DNA from: F23-B02 sp963613665
GTDB lineage: Bacteria > Bacillota > Clostridia > Oscillospirales > Oscillospiraceae
Assembly (NCBI GenBank): GCA_963613665.1
Contig: CAVEAL010000026.1
Span: forward strand, 1 to 33,859
DNA: 33,859 bases
Direction: 5' to 3'
Below, piece by piece: positions 16,185 to 24,254 of the stretch (position 1 is the stretch's first letter; the number at the start of each line of letters is the position of its first letter). A program made the translations under genes and the position numbers. The notes below the pieces were generated by a model that made no database searches, had not been told where the DNA came from, and saw only the letters and a list, made by a program, of their open reading frames with translations.

Positions 16185-17715
16185 CGGCCTTCTCCCCTCC
16201 CAGCTTCGTCATCATCATGCCGACCTCGCGCTTTTTGGCGCCGCGGCCGGGAACTATGCCGCTGACCTTACCGCCGCACAGGACCAATATCCTGTCGCAC
16301 AGCTCGAGCAGCACGTCAAGATCCTCGCCGACATAAATAACGGCAACGCCCTTCTGCTTCTGGCGGTTTATGAGGTCGTAAATCGTGTAGGACGAATTGA
16401 TATCCAGTCCGCGCACGGCGTAAGCCGTGAGCAGTACCGTCGGCGCGGATGCGATCTCGCGTCCGACGAGCACCTTCTGAACATTGCCGCCGGAGAGCCG
16501 GCGCACGGGGGTGTTTATGCCTGGAGTTACGACCTCGAGCTCGTCAACGACCGTTTCCGCGAGCTTGCGGGGGCTTTTTCTGTCTGTAAATATGCCTCTG
16601 CCCTTTCTGAAGGAGCGGAGCATCATGTTGTCGCCCAGATCCATGTTCGCCACAAGGCCCATGCCGAGCCTGTCCTCCGGAACGAAGGACAGAACGACAC
16701 CGAGCTCCGCTATCGACAGAGGATCCTTGCCGAGCAGCTCCTCGTGCTCGCCGTCGTCCTTTATATAGCTTATGCTGCCGCTCTCTGTCGGCTGAAGTCC
16801 GGCGATGGCCTCGAGCAGCTCCTTCTGACCACAGCCGGAGATGCCGGCAATACCGAGTATCTCGCCGCTGTTTGCGGTGAAGGACACATCGTCAAGCTTG
16901 ACAACGCCGTCTATGCTGCGCACGGTGAGGTTTCTGACCTCTATCCTTGGCTTGGGATCGACGGGGTCGGGACGGTCGATATTCAGCTCGACCGCATGAC
17001 CGACCATCATGTTGGTCATTTCCTGCGCATTTGTATCCTTTGTAGGCATATCGCCGATGAACTGACCGTGGCGCAGGACGGCAACGCGGTCGGAAAGCTC
17101 CTCGACCTCATGCATCTTATGGGTTATTATGACGATGGCCTTGCCCGCGTCGCGCATGTTGCGCAGAACGGCAAAGAGCTTGTCGGTCTCCTGCGGAGTG
17201 AGTACCGCCGTCGGCTCGTCGAGGATGAGGATATCCGCACCGCGGTAGAGTACCTTGACGATCTCGACGGTCTGCTTCTGTGAAACGCTCATCTCGTATA
17301 TATGCTGATCGGGATCGACGTCGAAGCCGTAGGCGTCGCAGATCTCGCGGATCTTCTTTGCCGCGGCCTTGAGATCGAGCTTGCCCTTGCCCTCGAGGCC
17401 GAGGATTATATTCTCGGTCGCCGTGAGCACGTCAACGAGCTTGAAGTGCTGGTGTATCATACCTACGCCTAGATTCAGCGCGTCCTTTGGGGAGCGTATG
17501 ACTACTTCTTTATCATCAACGAATATCTCGCCCTCATCAGGGAAATAAATGCCCGAGAGCATGTTCATCAGGGTCGTCTTTCCCGAACCGTTCTCGCCCA
17601 GAAGCGCAAGTATCTCGCCTCTGTAGATATCGAGCCAAATCTTGTCGTTAGCTTTTACCGTACCGAAGGATTTAGATATGTTTCTCATCTTCACGGCGGC
17701 GTTTTTGTTATCCAT
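16174..17715 (-). CDS. Nucleoside ABC transporter ATPase (NupO-like), two ATP-binding domains
   Basis: 513 aa, two fused ABC domains as in NupO/YufO and RbsA. Domain 1 has Walker A GENGSGKTT, signature-like MSVSQKQ and Walker B LILDEPTAVL. Domain 2 has the usual weak Walker A (GISGCGQKE), a full LSGGNVQK signature, and LLTAYAVRGLDIN where sugar importers have a QPTRGLDxG motif, so the catalytic glutamate region is altered. Asymmetric sites of this kind are normal for the family, although the AYAV wording is unusual. The ATG at 17715 has GGGAG eight bases upstream; the frame is open further up. It energises uptake through the two permeases encoded next. Confidence 0.87.
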   Translation of the reverse strand: MDNKNAAVKMRNISKSFGTVKANDKIWLDIYRGEILALLGENGSGKTTLMNMLSGIYFPDEGEIFVDDKEVVIRSPKDALNLGVGMIHQHFKLVDVLTATENIILGLEGKGKLDLKAAAKKIREICDAYGFDVDPDQHIYEMSVSQKQTVEIVKVLYRGADILILDEPTAVLTPQETDKLFAVLRNMRDAGKAIVIITHKMHEVEELSDRVAVLRHGQFIGDMPTKDTNAQEMTNMMVGHAVELNIDRPDPVDPKPRIEVRNLTVRSIDGVVKLDDVSFTANSGEILGIAGISGCGQKELLEAIAGLQPTESGSISYIKDDGEHEELLGKDPLSIAELGVVLSFVPEDRLGMGLVANMDLGDNMMLRSFRKGRGIFTDRKSPRKLAETVVDELEVVTPGINTPVRRLSGGNVQKVLVGREIASAPTVLLTAYAVRGLDINSSYTIYDLINRQKQKGVAVIYVGEDLDVLLELCDRILVLCGGKVSGIVPGRGAKKREVGMMMTKLGGEKADEE

Positions 17716-17892
17716 CTCTTCACTCCCGTTGTATAATAGTGGCAGCTCAGGAAAAAGCACGAAGTGCTTCATGCTCTTTCCTGTGCAGCCAAATAAGCTG
17801 ACAGAAGCCGAACCCCTGTCAGCTTTAAGAGGCTAAAGGAAGCTCCGTGAAATGCGGAGCTTCCTTTTATTTAATGTAGCTTATTCGGTATA
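17716..17892 (-). promoter_or_regulatory. Cluster of three stem-loops between lipoprotein and ATPase genes
   Basis: Three inverted repeats in 130 bases: AAGGAAGCTCCG/CGGAGCTTCCTT (17836-17847 and 17855-17866, 12 bp), AAGCTGACAG/CTGTCAGCTT (17795-17804 and 17816-17825, 10 bp), and an imperfect AGGAAA...TTTCCT stem at about 17750-17781. None has a strong U-run on the minus strand. They probably trim downstream transcription and protect the 3' end of the lipoprotein mRNA, so the binding protein exceeds the transporter. Confidence 0.6.
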
Positions 17893-19140
17893 TCAGCCGC
17901 CGAAGTTGGTATCGAGCAGGTTGATGCCGTCGATCTGAATGTCGAAGTAAGGAGCGGAGCGGTAGGTGGACTCGAGGAATGCGCCGTCCTTGATGGCCTC
18001 GGTGTCTGCGGTGTACTCTGCGTCGGTGTCAACGTCGGCCATGTAGCTGCTGATCTTCTCGCCCTTGACGGTGAAGGTGCTGGTGTCGAAGACCTTGAGG
18101 CTGCCGTCCTCGAGCTTTGCCTTTGCCTCGGCAATGGCCTCTGCGGTGCCTTCTGCTGCGGCTGCTTCGTTAACGTCGGTCAGAACGACGGAGCCGGTTG
18201 CGAGGGTGCCGGTCCAGTCGGTATCGATGGTCTCGCCGTTCATGACTGCCTTGATGGCGTACTCATAGTAGGGAGTCCAGTCGATGCGGGAGGAAACGAT
18301 AAAGGTGTTGGGGCAGGCAGAAATGGTGCTGCCGTTGTAGGAGACGTTGGGAACGCCTGCGGTCTCGCATGCGGTGGGAGCGCCCATGGAGTCGGCGTGC
18401 TGGCTGATCAGGTTGCAGCCGTTCTTGATAAGGGTGTTGGCGGCTTCCTTCTCCGCGGTCTCATCGTACCAGGAACCGGTGAAGGTTACGTCCATGGTGA
18501 CGGTGGGGCATACGGAGCGTGCGCCGAGGAAGAAAGAGGTGTAACCAGAGATAACTTCTGCGTAGGTGAATGCGCCGACGTAGCCGATCTTGGCATTGTC
18601 TGCGGTGACAACGGTGCCGTTGATCTCGGTGCCGTTTGCGATCATCTCGTTGAGCTTGAGGCCGGCGGCGATGCCTGCGAGGTAGCGGCCTTCATAGATG
18701 GAAGCGAAAGCATTGTGGTAGTTTGCAAGACCCTCGGTGTGAGCAAGGGTGCCGGTGGCGTGGCAGAACTGAACGTCGGGGAATTCCTTTGCGGCCTCGA
18801 TCATGAAGGACTCATGGCCAAAGCTGTCGGCGAAAATAATGTTGCAGCCTTCCTCGGCGAGCTCGGCAGCTGCGTCGTAGCACTCCTGGCCCTCGGGGAT
18901 GTTCTTCTTGAAAACATACTGGCTCTCGCTCAGGCCGAGTGCCTTGCATGCCGCCTCGGCTGCGTTCATGAAGTTGAGGTCATAGGTGGAGTTCTCGTCG
19001 TGCAGGAATATGAATCCGACCTTGATCTCGGATGCGGTGCTGTCGCCGTCATCGCTGTTCGTGTCGTCGTTGCTGCCACAGGCGCACAGTGCAAACACCA
19101 TGACCATAGCAAGAAGCAGTGCTGTAATCTTCTTCATCAT
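17893..19140 (-). CDS. BMP-family nucleoside-binding lipoprotein (BmpA/NupN-like)
   Basis: 415 aa. Lipoprotein signal MMKKITALLLAMVMVFALCAC with lipobox ending at C21. The mature part has the BMP pattern: VGFIFLHDENSTYDLNF, then NIIFADSFGHESFM, GYVGAFTYAEVISGYTSFFLGARSV and CNLISQHADSMG. BMP proteins (PnrA, NupN) bind purine nucleosides outside the membrane and deliver them to the permeases. The start is ATG 19140 (a second ATG follows at once), with GGAGGG ten bases upstream. It is controlled by the guanine-type riboswitch and terminator at 19195-19360, which supports guanosine/inosine-type ligands. Confidence 0.9.
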   Translation of the reverse strand: MMKKITALLLAMVMVFALCACGSNDDTNSDDGDSTASEIKVGFIFLHDENSTYDLNFMNAAEAACKALGLSESQYVFKKNIPEGQECYDAAAELAEEGCNIIFADSFGHESFMIEAAKEFPDVQFCHATGTLAHTEGLANYHNAFASIYEGRYLAGIAAGLKLNEMIANGTEINGTVVTADNAKIGYVGAFTYAEVISGYTSFFLGARSVCPTVTMDVTFTGSWYDETAEKEAANTLIKNGCNLISQHADSMGAPTACETAGVPNVSYNGSTISACPNTFIVSSRIDWTPYYEYAIKAVMNGETIDTDWTGTLATGSVVLTDVNEAAAAEGTAEAIAEAKAKLEDGSLKVFDTSTFTVKGEKISSYMADVDTDAEYTADTEAIKDGAFLESTYRSAPYFDIQIDGINLLDTNFGG

Positions 19141-19194
19141 CTTTCGGTTACCCTCCAAAATTTTTATATTATCAAACCCTTTCGGGCTTTGATA

Positions 19195-19237
19195 CAAAAA
19201 AGCAGAAAGCGCCGGACACATGGATATGTGACCGGCG
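19195..19237 (-). terminator. Riboswitch expression-platform terminator
   Basis: CGCCGG (19210-19215) and CCGGCG (19232-19237), with inner ACACA/TGTG pairing, form a stem that on the minus strand is followed by CTTTCTGC and six T. It lies between the purine aptamer and the lipoprotein start, as expected for ligand-induced termination. Confidence 0.75.
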
Positions 19238-19289
19238 TTAAAAATACCAAAGCCAAGGGAAAAGGCAAATACCTATCCCTTTATATAAA

Positions 19290-19360
19290 ACTTCGATAGT
19301 CCGGTCATTTACGGCGTCCGGGTAGAGACTTCAAATCCATATCATTTGCTATATATCGAA
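19290..19360 (-). ncRNA. Purine riboswitch aptamer, guanine/hypoxanthine type
   Basis: The minus strand reads TTCGATATATAGC...GATATGG...GTCTCTACC...GCCGTAAA...GACTATCGAAG. This gives the P1 stem TTCGATA/TATCGAA, the conserved J2/3 (TCTACC), the L2/L3 kissing-loop bases (GATATGG, CCGTAAA) and J3/1 (ACTAT). The specificity base at the position equivalent to 74 of the B. subtilis xpt aptamer is C, so guanine or hypoxanthine rather than adenine is predicted. Position and terminator indicate an OFF switch for the nucleoside importer. Confidence 0.92.
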
Positions 19361-19400
19361 AATATTCGGTTTTTGCGTGTTCCGCATCGGGAACACTTTT

Positions 19401-19429
19401 AGCATAACAAGCCCAGCGAAAAAAGTCAA
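19401..19429 (-). promoter_or_regulatory. Promoter of the riboswitch/nucleoside importer operon
   Basis: Minus-strand TTGACT (19429-19424), 17-base spacer, TATGCT (19406-19401). A start near 19395 leaves about 35 bases before the aptamer, including a 7-bp hairpin (GTGTTCC/GGAACAC at 19377-19396). Confidence 0.65.
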
Positions 19430-19481
19430 GACTGGGTTTTAGCCAAGTTTCACATTTTTTCGCCGCGTTTTTTGTGCATGT

Positions 19482-20057
19482 TTATTCCTGACAGAAAACT
19501 ATGCTGTCGTCGCCCATCGACTCGATGCGGGCAAGAGCCTCTATGCGCAGGCCTCTTGAGCGCAGCTTTTCGCCGCCGGGCTGGAAGGCCTTTTCTATCG
19601 CAATGGCAGCACCGACGACTTCGGCTCCGGCCTGCTCTACGATATTGCACAGTCCCTCGAGGGCTGCGCCGTTTGCGAGGAAGTCATCAACTATCAGTAC
19701 CCTGTCGCCGGGCTGGAGATAGCGCTTTGAAACGAGCACCTGCTTTGAGACCCGATGCGTAAAGGAATACACCGTCGTTGAATACACGTCGTCCGAGAGG
19801 TTTATGGTCTTGCTCTTTTTTGCAAAGACCACAGGGCAGCCGAACACGAGTCCCGTCAGCACCGCCATGCCGATGCCTGATGCCTCGATGGTGAGTATCT
19901 TGTTGACACCGTCGTTTTCAAACAGTCTGTGTATCTCCCTGGCCATGTCGTAGCTGAGCTTCGGGTCGATCTGATGATTTAAAAAGCTGTCAACCTTCAA
20001 AACTCCGCCGGGCTTGACCACGCCGTCGCGCTTTATGCGCTCGATAAGCTCCTGCAA
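19482..20057 (-). CDS. xpt: Xanthine phosphoribosyltransferase
   Basis: 191 aa if started at TTG 20057 (194 aa from GTG 20066). It closely follows B. subtilis Xpt: LKVDSFLNHQIDP, then IEASGIGMAVLTGL, VVFAKKSKT, VYSFTHRVSKQ, the PRPP-binding VLIVDDFLANGAAL, and IEKAFQPGGEKL. It converts xanthine plus PRPP to XMP in the cytoplasm. Start choice: GAGG is eight bases before the TTG, and the reading LQELIERIKRDGVV matches the B. subtilis N-terminus in length; the GTG has no ribosome site at useful distance. It lies upstream of the nucleoside importer with its own promoter, and together they form a purine salvage block. No riboswitch is visible in front of xpt itself. Confidence 0.93.
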   Translation of the reverse strand: MQELIERIKRDGVVKPGGVLKVDSFLNHQIDPKLSYDMAREIHRLFENDGVNKILTIEASGIGMAVLTGLVFGCPVVFAKKSKTINLSDDVYSTTVYSFTHRVSKQVLVSKRYLQPGDRVLIVDDFLANGAALEGLCNIVEQAGAEVVGAAIAIEKAFQPGGEKLRSRGLRIEALARIESMGDDSIVFCQE

Positions 20058-20091
20058 TTTGACCACCTCGCATAATTATTGAATAAAACAC

Positions 20092-20120
20092 ATTCTAACC
20101 GATTGCGACGCATTTCGCAA
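20092..20120 (-). promoter_or_regulatory. Promoter of xpt
   Basis: Minus-strand TTGCGA (20120-20115), 17-base spacer, TAGAAT (20097-20092), giving a start near 20085 and a short leader of under 30 bases. Confidence 0.55.
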
Positions 20121-20136
20121 GACGGAATTTTGACCG

Positions 20137-20187
20137 TTTTCACAAAGCTCTTTGTGAAAATGCAACAATTTTGAACTTCAAAGTTCA
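20137..20187. promoter_or_regulatory. Two inverted repeats between xpt and the GPH symporter
   Basis: TTTTCACAAAG/CTTTGTGAAAA (20137-20147 and 20150-20160, 11-bp arms, 2-base gap) and TGAACTT/AAGTTCA (20172-20178 and 20181-20187, 7-bp arms, 2-base gap). They sit between two divergent promoters and have the short gap of protein-binding operators more than of RNA hairpins. The binding protein is unknown. Confidence 0.55.
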
Positions 20188-20200
20188 TCATGTGCGCGCC

Positions 20201-20229
20201 TTGCTATTATCTCCGGCGGCTGTTAAAAT
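20201..20229 (+). promoter_or_regulatory. Promoter of the GPH symporter operon
   Basis: TTGCTA (20201-20206), 17-base spacer, TAAAAT (20224-20229), then AGGAG at 20250-20254 in front of the ATG at 20262. Confidence 0.55.
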
Positions 20230-20261
20230 AAAGGATACATTAAGCTGTATAGGAGTTTGTC

Positions 20262-21737
20262 ATGGAAGATCTCAAGCAGAGAAAGAAAAATCTTATCATG
20301 TTCCCGCTCGGCACGGTCGGCAGGGATATGATGTATTACCTTTTCACGAGCTGCATCATAACCTTCGTGCTCTTCACGCGAAACCTCACGAACACCCAGT
20401 TCGGCGCGATAACGGCCATCGTCGTCGCCGCGCGTATATTCGACGCCCTGAACGACCCGATCATGGGCAATATCATCGAGCGCACGCGCACGCGCTGGGG
20501 CAAGTTCAAGCCCTGGCTCGTCATCGGCATACTCACGACCTCGGTCGTCGTGTATCTCGCCTTCAACACGGATCTTCAGGGCTGGAGCTTTGTCTGGTTC
20601 TTCGGTGTCATCTACTTCATGTACTCGATAACCTTCACGATGCATGACATCTCCTACTGGGGCATGGTGCCCGCGCTTTCGACCGACGCGAACGCAAGAA
20701 ACCAGTTTGCCTCGCGCGCAACGCTGTTTGCCGGCATCGGCGGAACTCTTGCAAGCGTTCTTATCCCCATATTCACCGTCGGCGACAAGGCCATCGGCGG
20801 CAGCACGACGATCGCCTACGGCAGGATAGCGCTTATTATCTGCATCCTTGCACCGCTGTTCCTGTGCTTTACCATCTTCGGCGTGCGCGAGAGGCGGGAA
20901 TACACCGAGGCTCCCCCCATAAGCTTCAGGAAGATATGGACGACCATCACCGGCAACGATCAGCTTCTGTGGATAAGCCTCATTTTCCTTCTCCAGCAGG
21001 TCGGCAACGGCCTTATCGTCGGCGGCATCGGCGCAACATATATTTACTTTGACTTCGGCTACGAGGGCGGCCTGTTTTCTCTGTTTTCCATCGTCGGCAT
21101 GTCCGTTACGGCCTTTCTCATGATCTTCTATCCCGCAATTTCACGCCATATAAAGCGCAAAAAGCTCATGACGATCCTCGCCTGCATCTCCATGGCCGGC
21201 TACGCGCTCATGCTCGCTGCAGGTCTCGCTCTGCCCTCGACGATGCTCAAGTTCTGGCTGATAACCGTCGGCTACGCGCTTTCAAACTTCGGTCAGTACG
21301 GCTACTATCTCATCATGATGATCTCCATCATAAACACCGTAGAGTACAACGAATACCGCACGGGCTCACGCGACGAGGCGATAATCACCTCCCTGCGCCC
21401 GTTCCTTACAAAGCTTGCCTCGGCTCTCATTGTTCTTGTCACGAACCTCAGCTACATCATCTTCGGCGTGACGCAGTACACCAACCGCATCTCCGATTTT
21501 GAAAACGAATGTGCGCGCAATCTCATCTCCGAGCAGGACAAGATAATGGCCATCGACAGTGTAATTGCCGGCATTGAGCCCGGCAAGACGCTGGCTCTGC
21601 TGCTGTGCATGATCCTCGTCCCCTGCGTGCTCATGCTCCTGAGCTATTTCCTGTACAAAAAGCACTATAAGCTCGACGAGGACGAGTACGAGCGCATCTG
21701 CGGCGAGATAGCCGCCCGCAATGGAGAAAAGGCATGA
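20262..21737 (+). CDS. GPH-family sugar/glycoside:cation symporter (MFS)
   Basis: 491 aa with about twelve membrane helices. The N-terminal half carries the MelB/GPH signature: FDALNDPIMGNIIERTRTRWG at about 60-80, where D61 and D65 match the family's cation-site aspartates, followed by KFKPW. The family imports glycosides, pentosides or hexuronides with Na+ or H+. The substrate cannot be read here. Its stop overlaps the start of a PIG-L deacetylase (ATGA), which suggests that the imported sugar carries an N-acetyl group or is otherwise handled by that enzyme. AGGAG is seven bases upstream of the start. The C-terminal tail is acidic and cytoplasmic. Confidence 0.88.
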   Translation: MEDLKQRKKNLIMFPLGTVGRDMMYYLFTSCIITFVLFTRNLTNTQFGAITAIVVAARIFDALNDPIMGNIIERTRTRWGKFKPWLVIGILTTSVVVYLAFNTDLQGWSFVWFFGVIYFMYSITFTMHDISYWGMVPALSTDANARNQFASRATLFAGIGGTLASVLIPIFTVGDKAIGGSTTIAYGRIALIICILAPLFLCFTIFGVRERREYTEAPPISFRKIWTTITGNDQLLWISLIFLLQQVGNGLIVGGIGATYIYFDFGYEGGLFSLFSIVGMSVTAFLMIFYPAISRHIKRKKLMTILACISMAGYALMLAAGLALPSTMLKFWLITVGYALSNFGQYGYYLIMMISIINTVEYNEYRTGSRDEAIITSLRPFLTKLASALIVLVTNLSYIIFGVTQYTNRISDFENECARNLISEQDKIMAIDSVIAGIEPGKTLALLLCMILVPCVLMLLSYFLYKKHYKLDEDEYERICGEIAARNGEKA

Positions 21738-22498
21738 GCATAACAGGGCTTGCGATAAGCCTCGCCTCTCCACTGCCGCGCATTGAGAGCTTCGAGCGGT
21801 ATCTTTTCATCGGTCCGCATCCCGACGATATTGAGATCGGCGCGGGTGCGACGGCTGCAAAGCTTGCAGGTATGGGCAAAAAGGTCGCGTTTTTGTGCTG
21901 CATCGACGGAAGATACGGTTCCGCGGCCGTGCCTCCCGAGGAGCTTATCCCCATCCGCCGGGCCGAGGCAATGGCCTCGGCGGAAAGGCTGGGCGTTGAT
22001 GAGATATCCTTCCTCCCCTTCTGCGACGGCGGCTTTTATGAGCTCAATGATCTTAAAAGCGCCATTGCCAAGGCCGTGGGCGAATTTAAGCCCGATATCA
22101 TATTCTGCCCCGATCCGCAGGTAAAAAGCGAGTGCCACCCCGATCACCTGAACGTCGGCAGGGCCGCCTCCGAGATCGCGTACTTTGCCCCATACGCAGG
22201 CATAATGCAGCGCCACGGAGCGGCCTCCGCTCCCGTGAAGGCGATAGCGTATTACATGACCGCCTCGCCCAATCGCTGTGTCAGGACATCAAAGGAGCTG
22301 CTCAAGCGGCAGCTGTCTGCCGTGTTTGACTGCCATAAAAGCCAGTTTCCCGACGGCAGTGCCGAGGGAAAGGCGATAGCTCTGTACCTGCGCATCCGCT
22401 CGCTCGACTTCGGTCTGCGCAGCGGCTCTCTCCACGCCGAGGGCTTCCGCCTGCTCGACACTCTGCGCATGCACTGCCTGCCCGAAGCGGGAAAATAA
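21734..22498 (+). CDS. PIG-L/LmbE-family deacetylase
   Basis: 254 aa. The zinc-binding PHPDD motif (H29-P-D31-D32) and HPDH (H135-P-D137-H138) are both intact, as in MshB, BshB and GlcNAc-PI de-N-acetylases. Family members remove acetyl groups from GlcNAc-containing molecules with one zinc ion in the cytoplasm. It overlaps the GPH symporter by four bases, so the two proteins are made together, and import followed by deacetylation is a reasonable inference. The bacillithiol role (BshB) is possible in Firmicutes, but no bshA or bshC is nearby. A terminator follows at 22511. Confidence 0.87.
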   Translation: MSITGLAISLASPLPRIESFERYLFIGPHPDDIEIGAGATAAKLAGMGKKVAFLCCIDGRYGSAAVPPEELIPIRRAEAMASAERLGVDEISFLPFCDGGFYELNDLKSAIAKAVGEFKPDIIFCPDPQVKSECHPDHLNVGRAASEIAYFAPYAGIMQRHGAASAPVKAIAYYMTASPNRCVRTSKELLKRQLSAVFDCHKSQFPDGSAEGKAIALYLRIRSLDFGLRSGSLHAEGFRLLDTLRMHCLPEAGK

Positions 22499-22510
22499 GC
22501 CCGTGATACG

Positions 22511-22541
22511 AAAAACCCACCGCCGCGGCGGTGGGTTTTTT
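22511..22541. terminator. Bidirectional terminator between deacetylase and iscU
   Basis: AAAAACCCACCGCC/GGCGGTGGGTTTTT around a short CGC-rich loop, with A-run and T-run, so it works for both converging genes. Confidence 0.9.
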
Positions 22542-22552
22542 CAATGCTTAAA

Positions 22553-22987
22553 TTACTCTGCGCAGTGCTCGCAGTCGTGCAGCTTCTTGCTGAACAGCTC
22601 GGGATCGTATGCGATGCCGTTGCGGTCGTAGTAGTCCTTGACCGCCGCCGCTACCGCCTCCTCGGCGAGAACCGAGCAGTGGATCTTATGCGCGGGCAGA
22701 CCGTCGAGAGCCTCGACAACGGCCTTGTTCGACAGCTCGAGCGCATCCTCGACCTTCTTGCCCTTGATGAGCTCGGTGGCCATGGAGCTGGTAGCGATGG
22801 CGCTGCCGCAGCCGAAGGTATTGAACTTAACGTCGGTGATGACGCCGTCTTTTACCTTGATATACATCTTCATGATGTCGCCGCATTTTGCGTTGCCGAC
22901 CTCACCTACGCCGTCGGCATCGTCCATCTTGCCGACGTTGCGGGGATTCTGAAAATGATCCATTACCTTATCGCTATAAAGTGCCAT
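22553..22987 (-). CDS. iscU: Fe-S cluster assembly scaffold IscU/NifU
   Basis: 144 aa. Three conserved cysteines C35 (KCGD, with D37), C60 (FGCGSA) and C104 (HCSVLAEEA) are the cluster-binding set of NifU-N/IscU scaffolds; the usual HSC-binding LPPVK motif is absent, as is common for clostridial NifU-like proteins. The C-terminus adds a CEHC pair. It receives sulfur from the cysteine desulfurase encoded just upstream and assembles 2Fe-2S/4Fe-4S clusters for transfer. It starts 38 bases after nifS. GGAGGAAC lies before the ATG. Part of the iscR-nifS-iscU order typical of Clostridia. Confidence 0.93.
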   Translation of the reverse strand: MALYSDKVMDHFQNPRNVGKMDDADGVGEVGNAKCGDIMKMYIKVKDGVITDVKFNTFGCGSAIATSSMATELIKGKKVEDALELSNKAVVEALDGLPAHKIHCSVLAEEAVAAAVKDYYDRNGIAYDPELFSKKLHDCEHCAE

Positions 22988-23025
22988 AACAAAGTTCCTC
23001 CTATTATATCACGGTGTGTTGTTTA

Positions 23026-24213
23026 TCAGATGAGATGCTTCTTCGTGCCGTTTTCGAGTTCTTCCCACACGGGGGAGATATCGCGCAGGTAGGACACGAC
23101 CTCGGGGACGACCTTGATGATGTGGTCGATCTCCTCCATGGTGTTGTACTCGCCTATCGACAGGCGCAGCGAGCCGTGCGCGACCTCGTGCGGCAGGCCG
23201 AGAGAGAGCAGAACGTGGCTGGGGTCGAGCGAACCGGAGGTGCATGCGGAGCCGGACGAGGCGCATACGCCCTTAGCGTCCAGCAGAAGCAGGAGACTTT
23301 CGCCCTCGATGCCCTCAAAGCACATATTCACCGTGCCGGGGACGTGGTGCTCGAGCGAGCCGTTTATCTTGGAATGGGGGATCTTGCTGAGCTCTGCAAA
23401 GAGCTTGTCGCGCATGGGGATGATCTTCGCGGTGTTGGCCTCCATGTTGTCAACGCTCTCCTTGAGCGCCGCGGCCAGAGCAACGATGCCGGGGATATTC
23501 TCGGTGCCGGCGCGCTTGCCGCGTTCCTGTGCGCCGCCCTCGATGATGTTGAACAACGGCATACCGGTCTTTGCATACAGAACACCTACGCCCTTGGGAG
23601 CGTGGAACTTGTGGCCGGACATGCTCAGCAGGTCGATATTCATCTCCTGAACGTTTATCGGCATATGGCCGGCAGCCTGCACGGCGTCGGTGTGGAAGGG
23701 GATCTTTCTTGCGCGGCAGAACTCGCCGATCTCCTTGATGGGCTGAACGGTGCCGATCTCGTTGTTTGCAAACATGATGGTCACGAGCGCCGTATCCTCG
23801 CGGACTGCGGCCTCGAGGTCCTCAAGGCGGACTACGCCGTCCTCGTGAACGTCCAGCAGCGTTACCTCGAAGCCCTCCTTTTCGAGCTTCTTGAGCGTAT
23901 GCAGGACTGCGTGATGCTCAAACTTCGTGGATATGAGATGCTTCTTGCCCTTGAGTGCGCCGACCTTTGCCATGGAAACTATGGCCTGGTTGTCCGCCTC
24001 GGAGCCGCCGGAGGTGAAGTATATCTCCTTGGGCTGTGCGCCGATTATGTCGGCAACTGTCTTTCTTGCGTTTTCAAGCGCTTCCTTTGCCTCCTGAGCA
24101 AAGGCATAAAGGCTTGAGGGATTGCCGTACATCTCCGTGAGATAGGGCATCATCGCGTCGCGCGCGGTTTTGCTGACACATGTGGTTGCAGCGTTATCTG
24201 CGTATACAAACAT
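23026..24213 (-). CDS. nifS: Cysteine desulfurase (NifS/IscS)
   Basis: 395 aa, aminotransferase class V. YADNAATT at the start, the PLP-binding K202 in SGHKFHAPKG, and the catalytic Cys loop CASSGSACTSGSLDPSHVL with C324 as persulfide carrier (long group I loop). It turns cysteine into alanine plus enzyme-bound sulfur for the IscU scaffold. It lies in the IscR-controlled unit, with a promoter at 24255-24283 that overlaps the end of iscR. GGAAG precedes the ATG. The NifS name is used because this clostridial subgroup works with NifU-like scaffolds; IscS would also be acceptable. Confidence 0.94.
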   Translation of the reverse strand: MFVYADNAATTCVSKTARDAMMPYLTEMYGNPSSLYAFAQEAKEALENARKTVADIIGAQPKEIYFTSGGSEADNQAIVSMAKVGALKGKKHLISTKFEHHAVLHTLKKLEKEGFEVTLLDVHEDGVVRLEDLEAAVREDTALVTIMFANNEIGTVQPIKEIGEFCRARKIPFHTDAVQAAGHMPINVQEMNIDLLSMSGHKFHAPKGVGVLYAKTGMPLFNIIEGGAQERGKRAGTENIPGIVALAAALKESVDNMEANTAKIIPMRDKLFAELSKIPHSKINGSLEHHVPGTVNMCFEGIEGESLLLLLDAKGVCASSGSACTSGSLDPSHVLLSLGLPHEVAHGSLRLSIGEYNTMEEIDHIIKVVPEVVSYLRDISPVWEELENGTKKHLI

Positions 24214-24254
24214 TTTTATCTTCCTTTCGCATATATCCTATTAAATCTGTAGGG

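Noticed and set aside
14790..16265. 491-codon plus-strand frame opposite the two nucleoside permeases
   Set aside because: It spans parts of two real overlapping genes on the other strand, has no ribosome site and no family features.
23014..24117. 367-codon plus-strand frame opposite nifS
   Set aside because: The minus strand carries a full cysteine desulfurase with all catalytic residues; the plus frame is a composition artefact.
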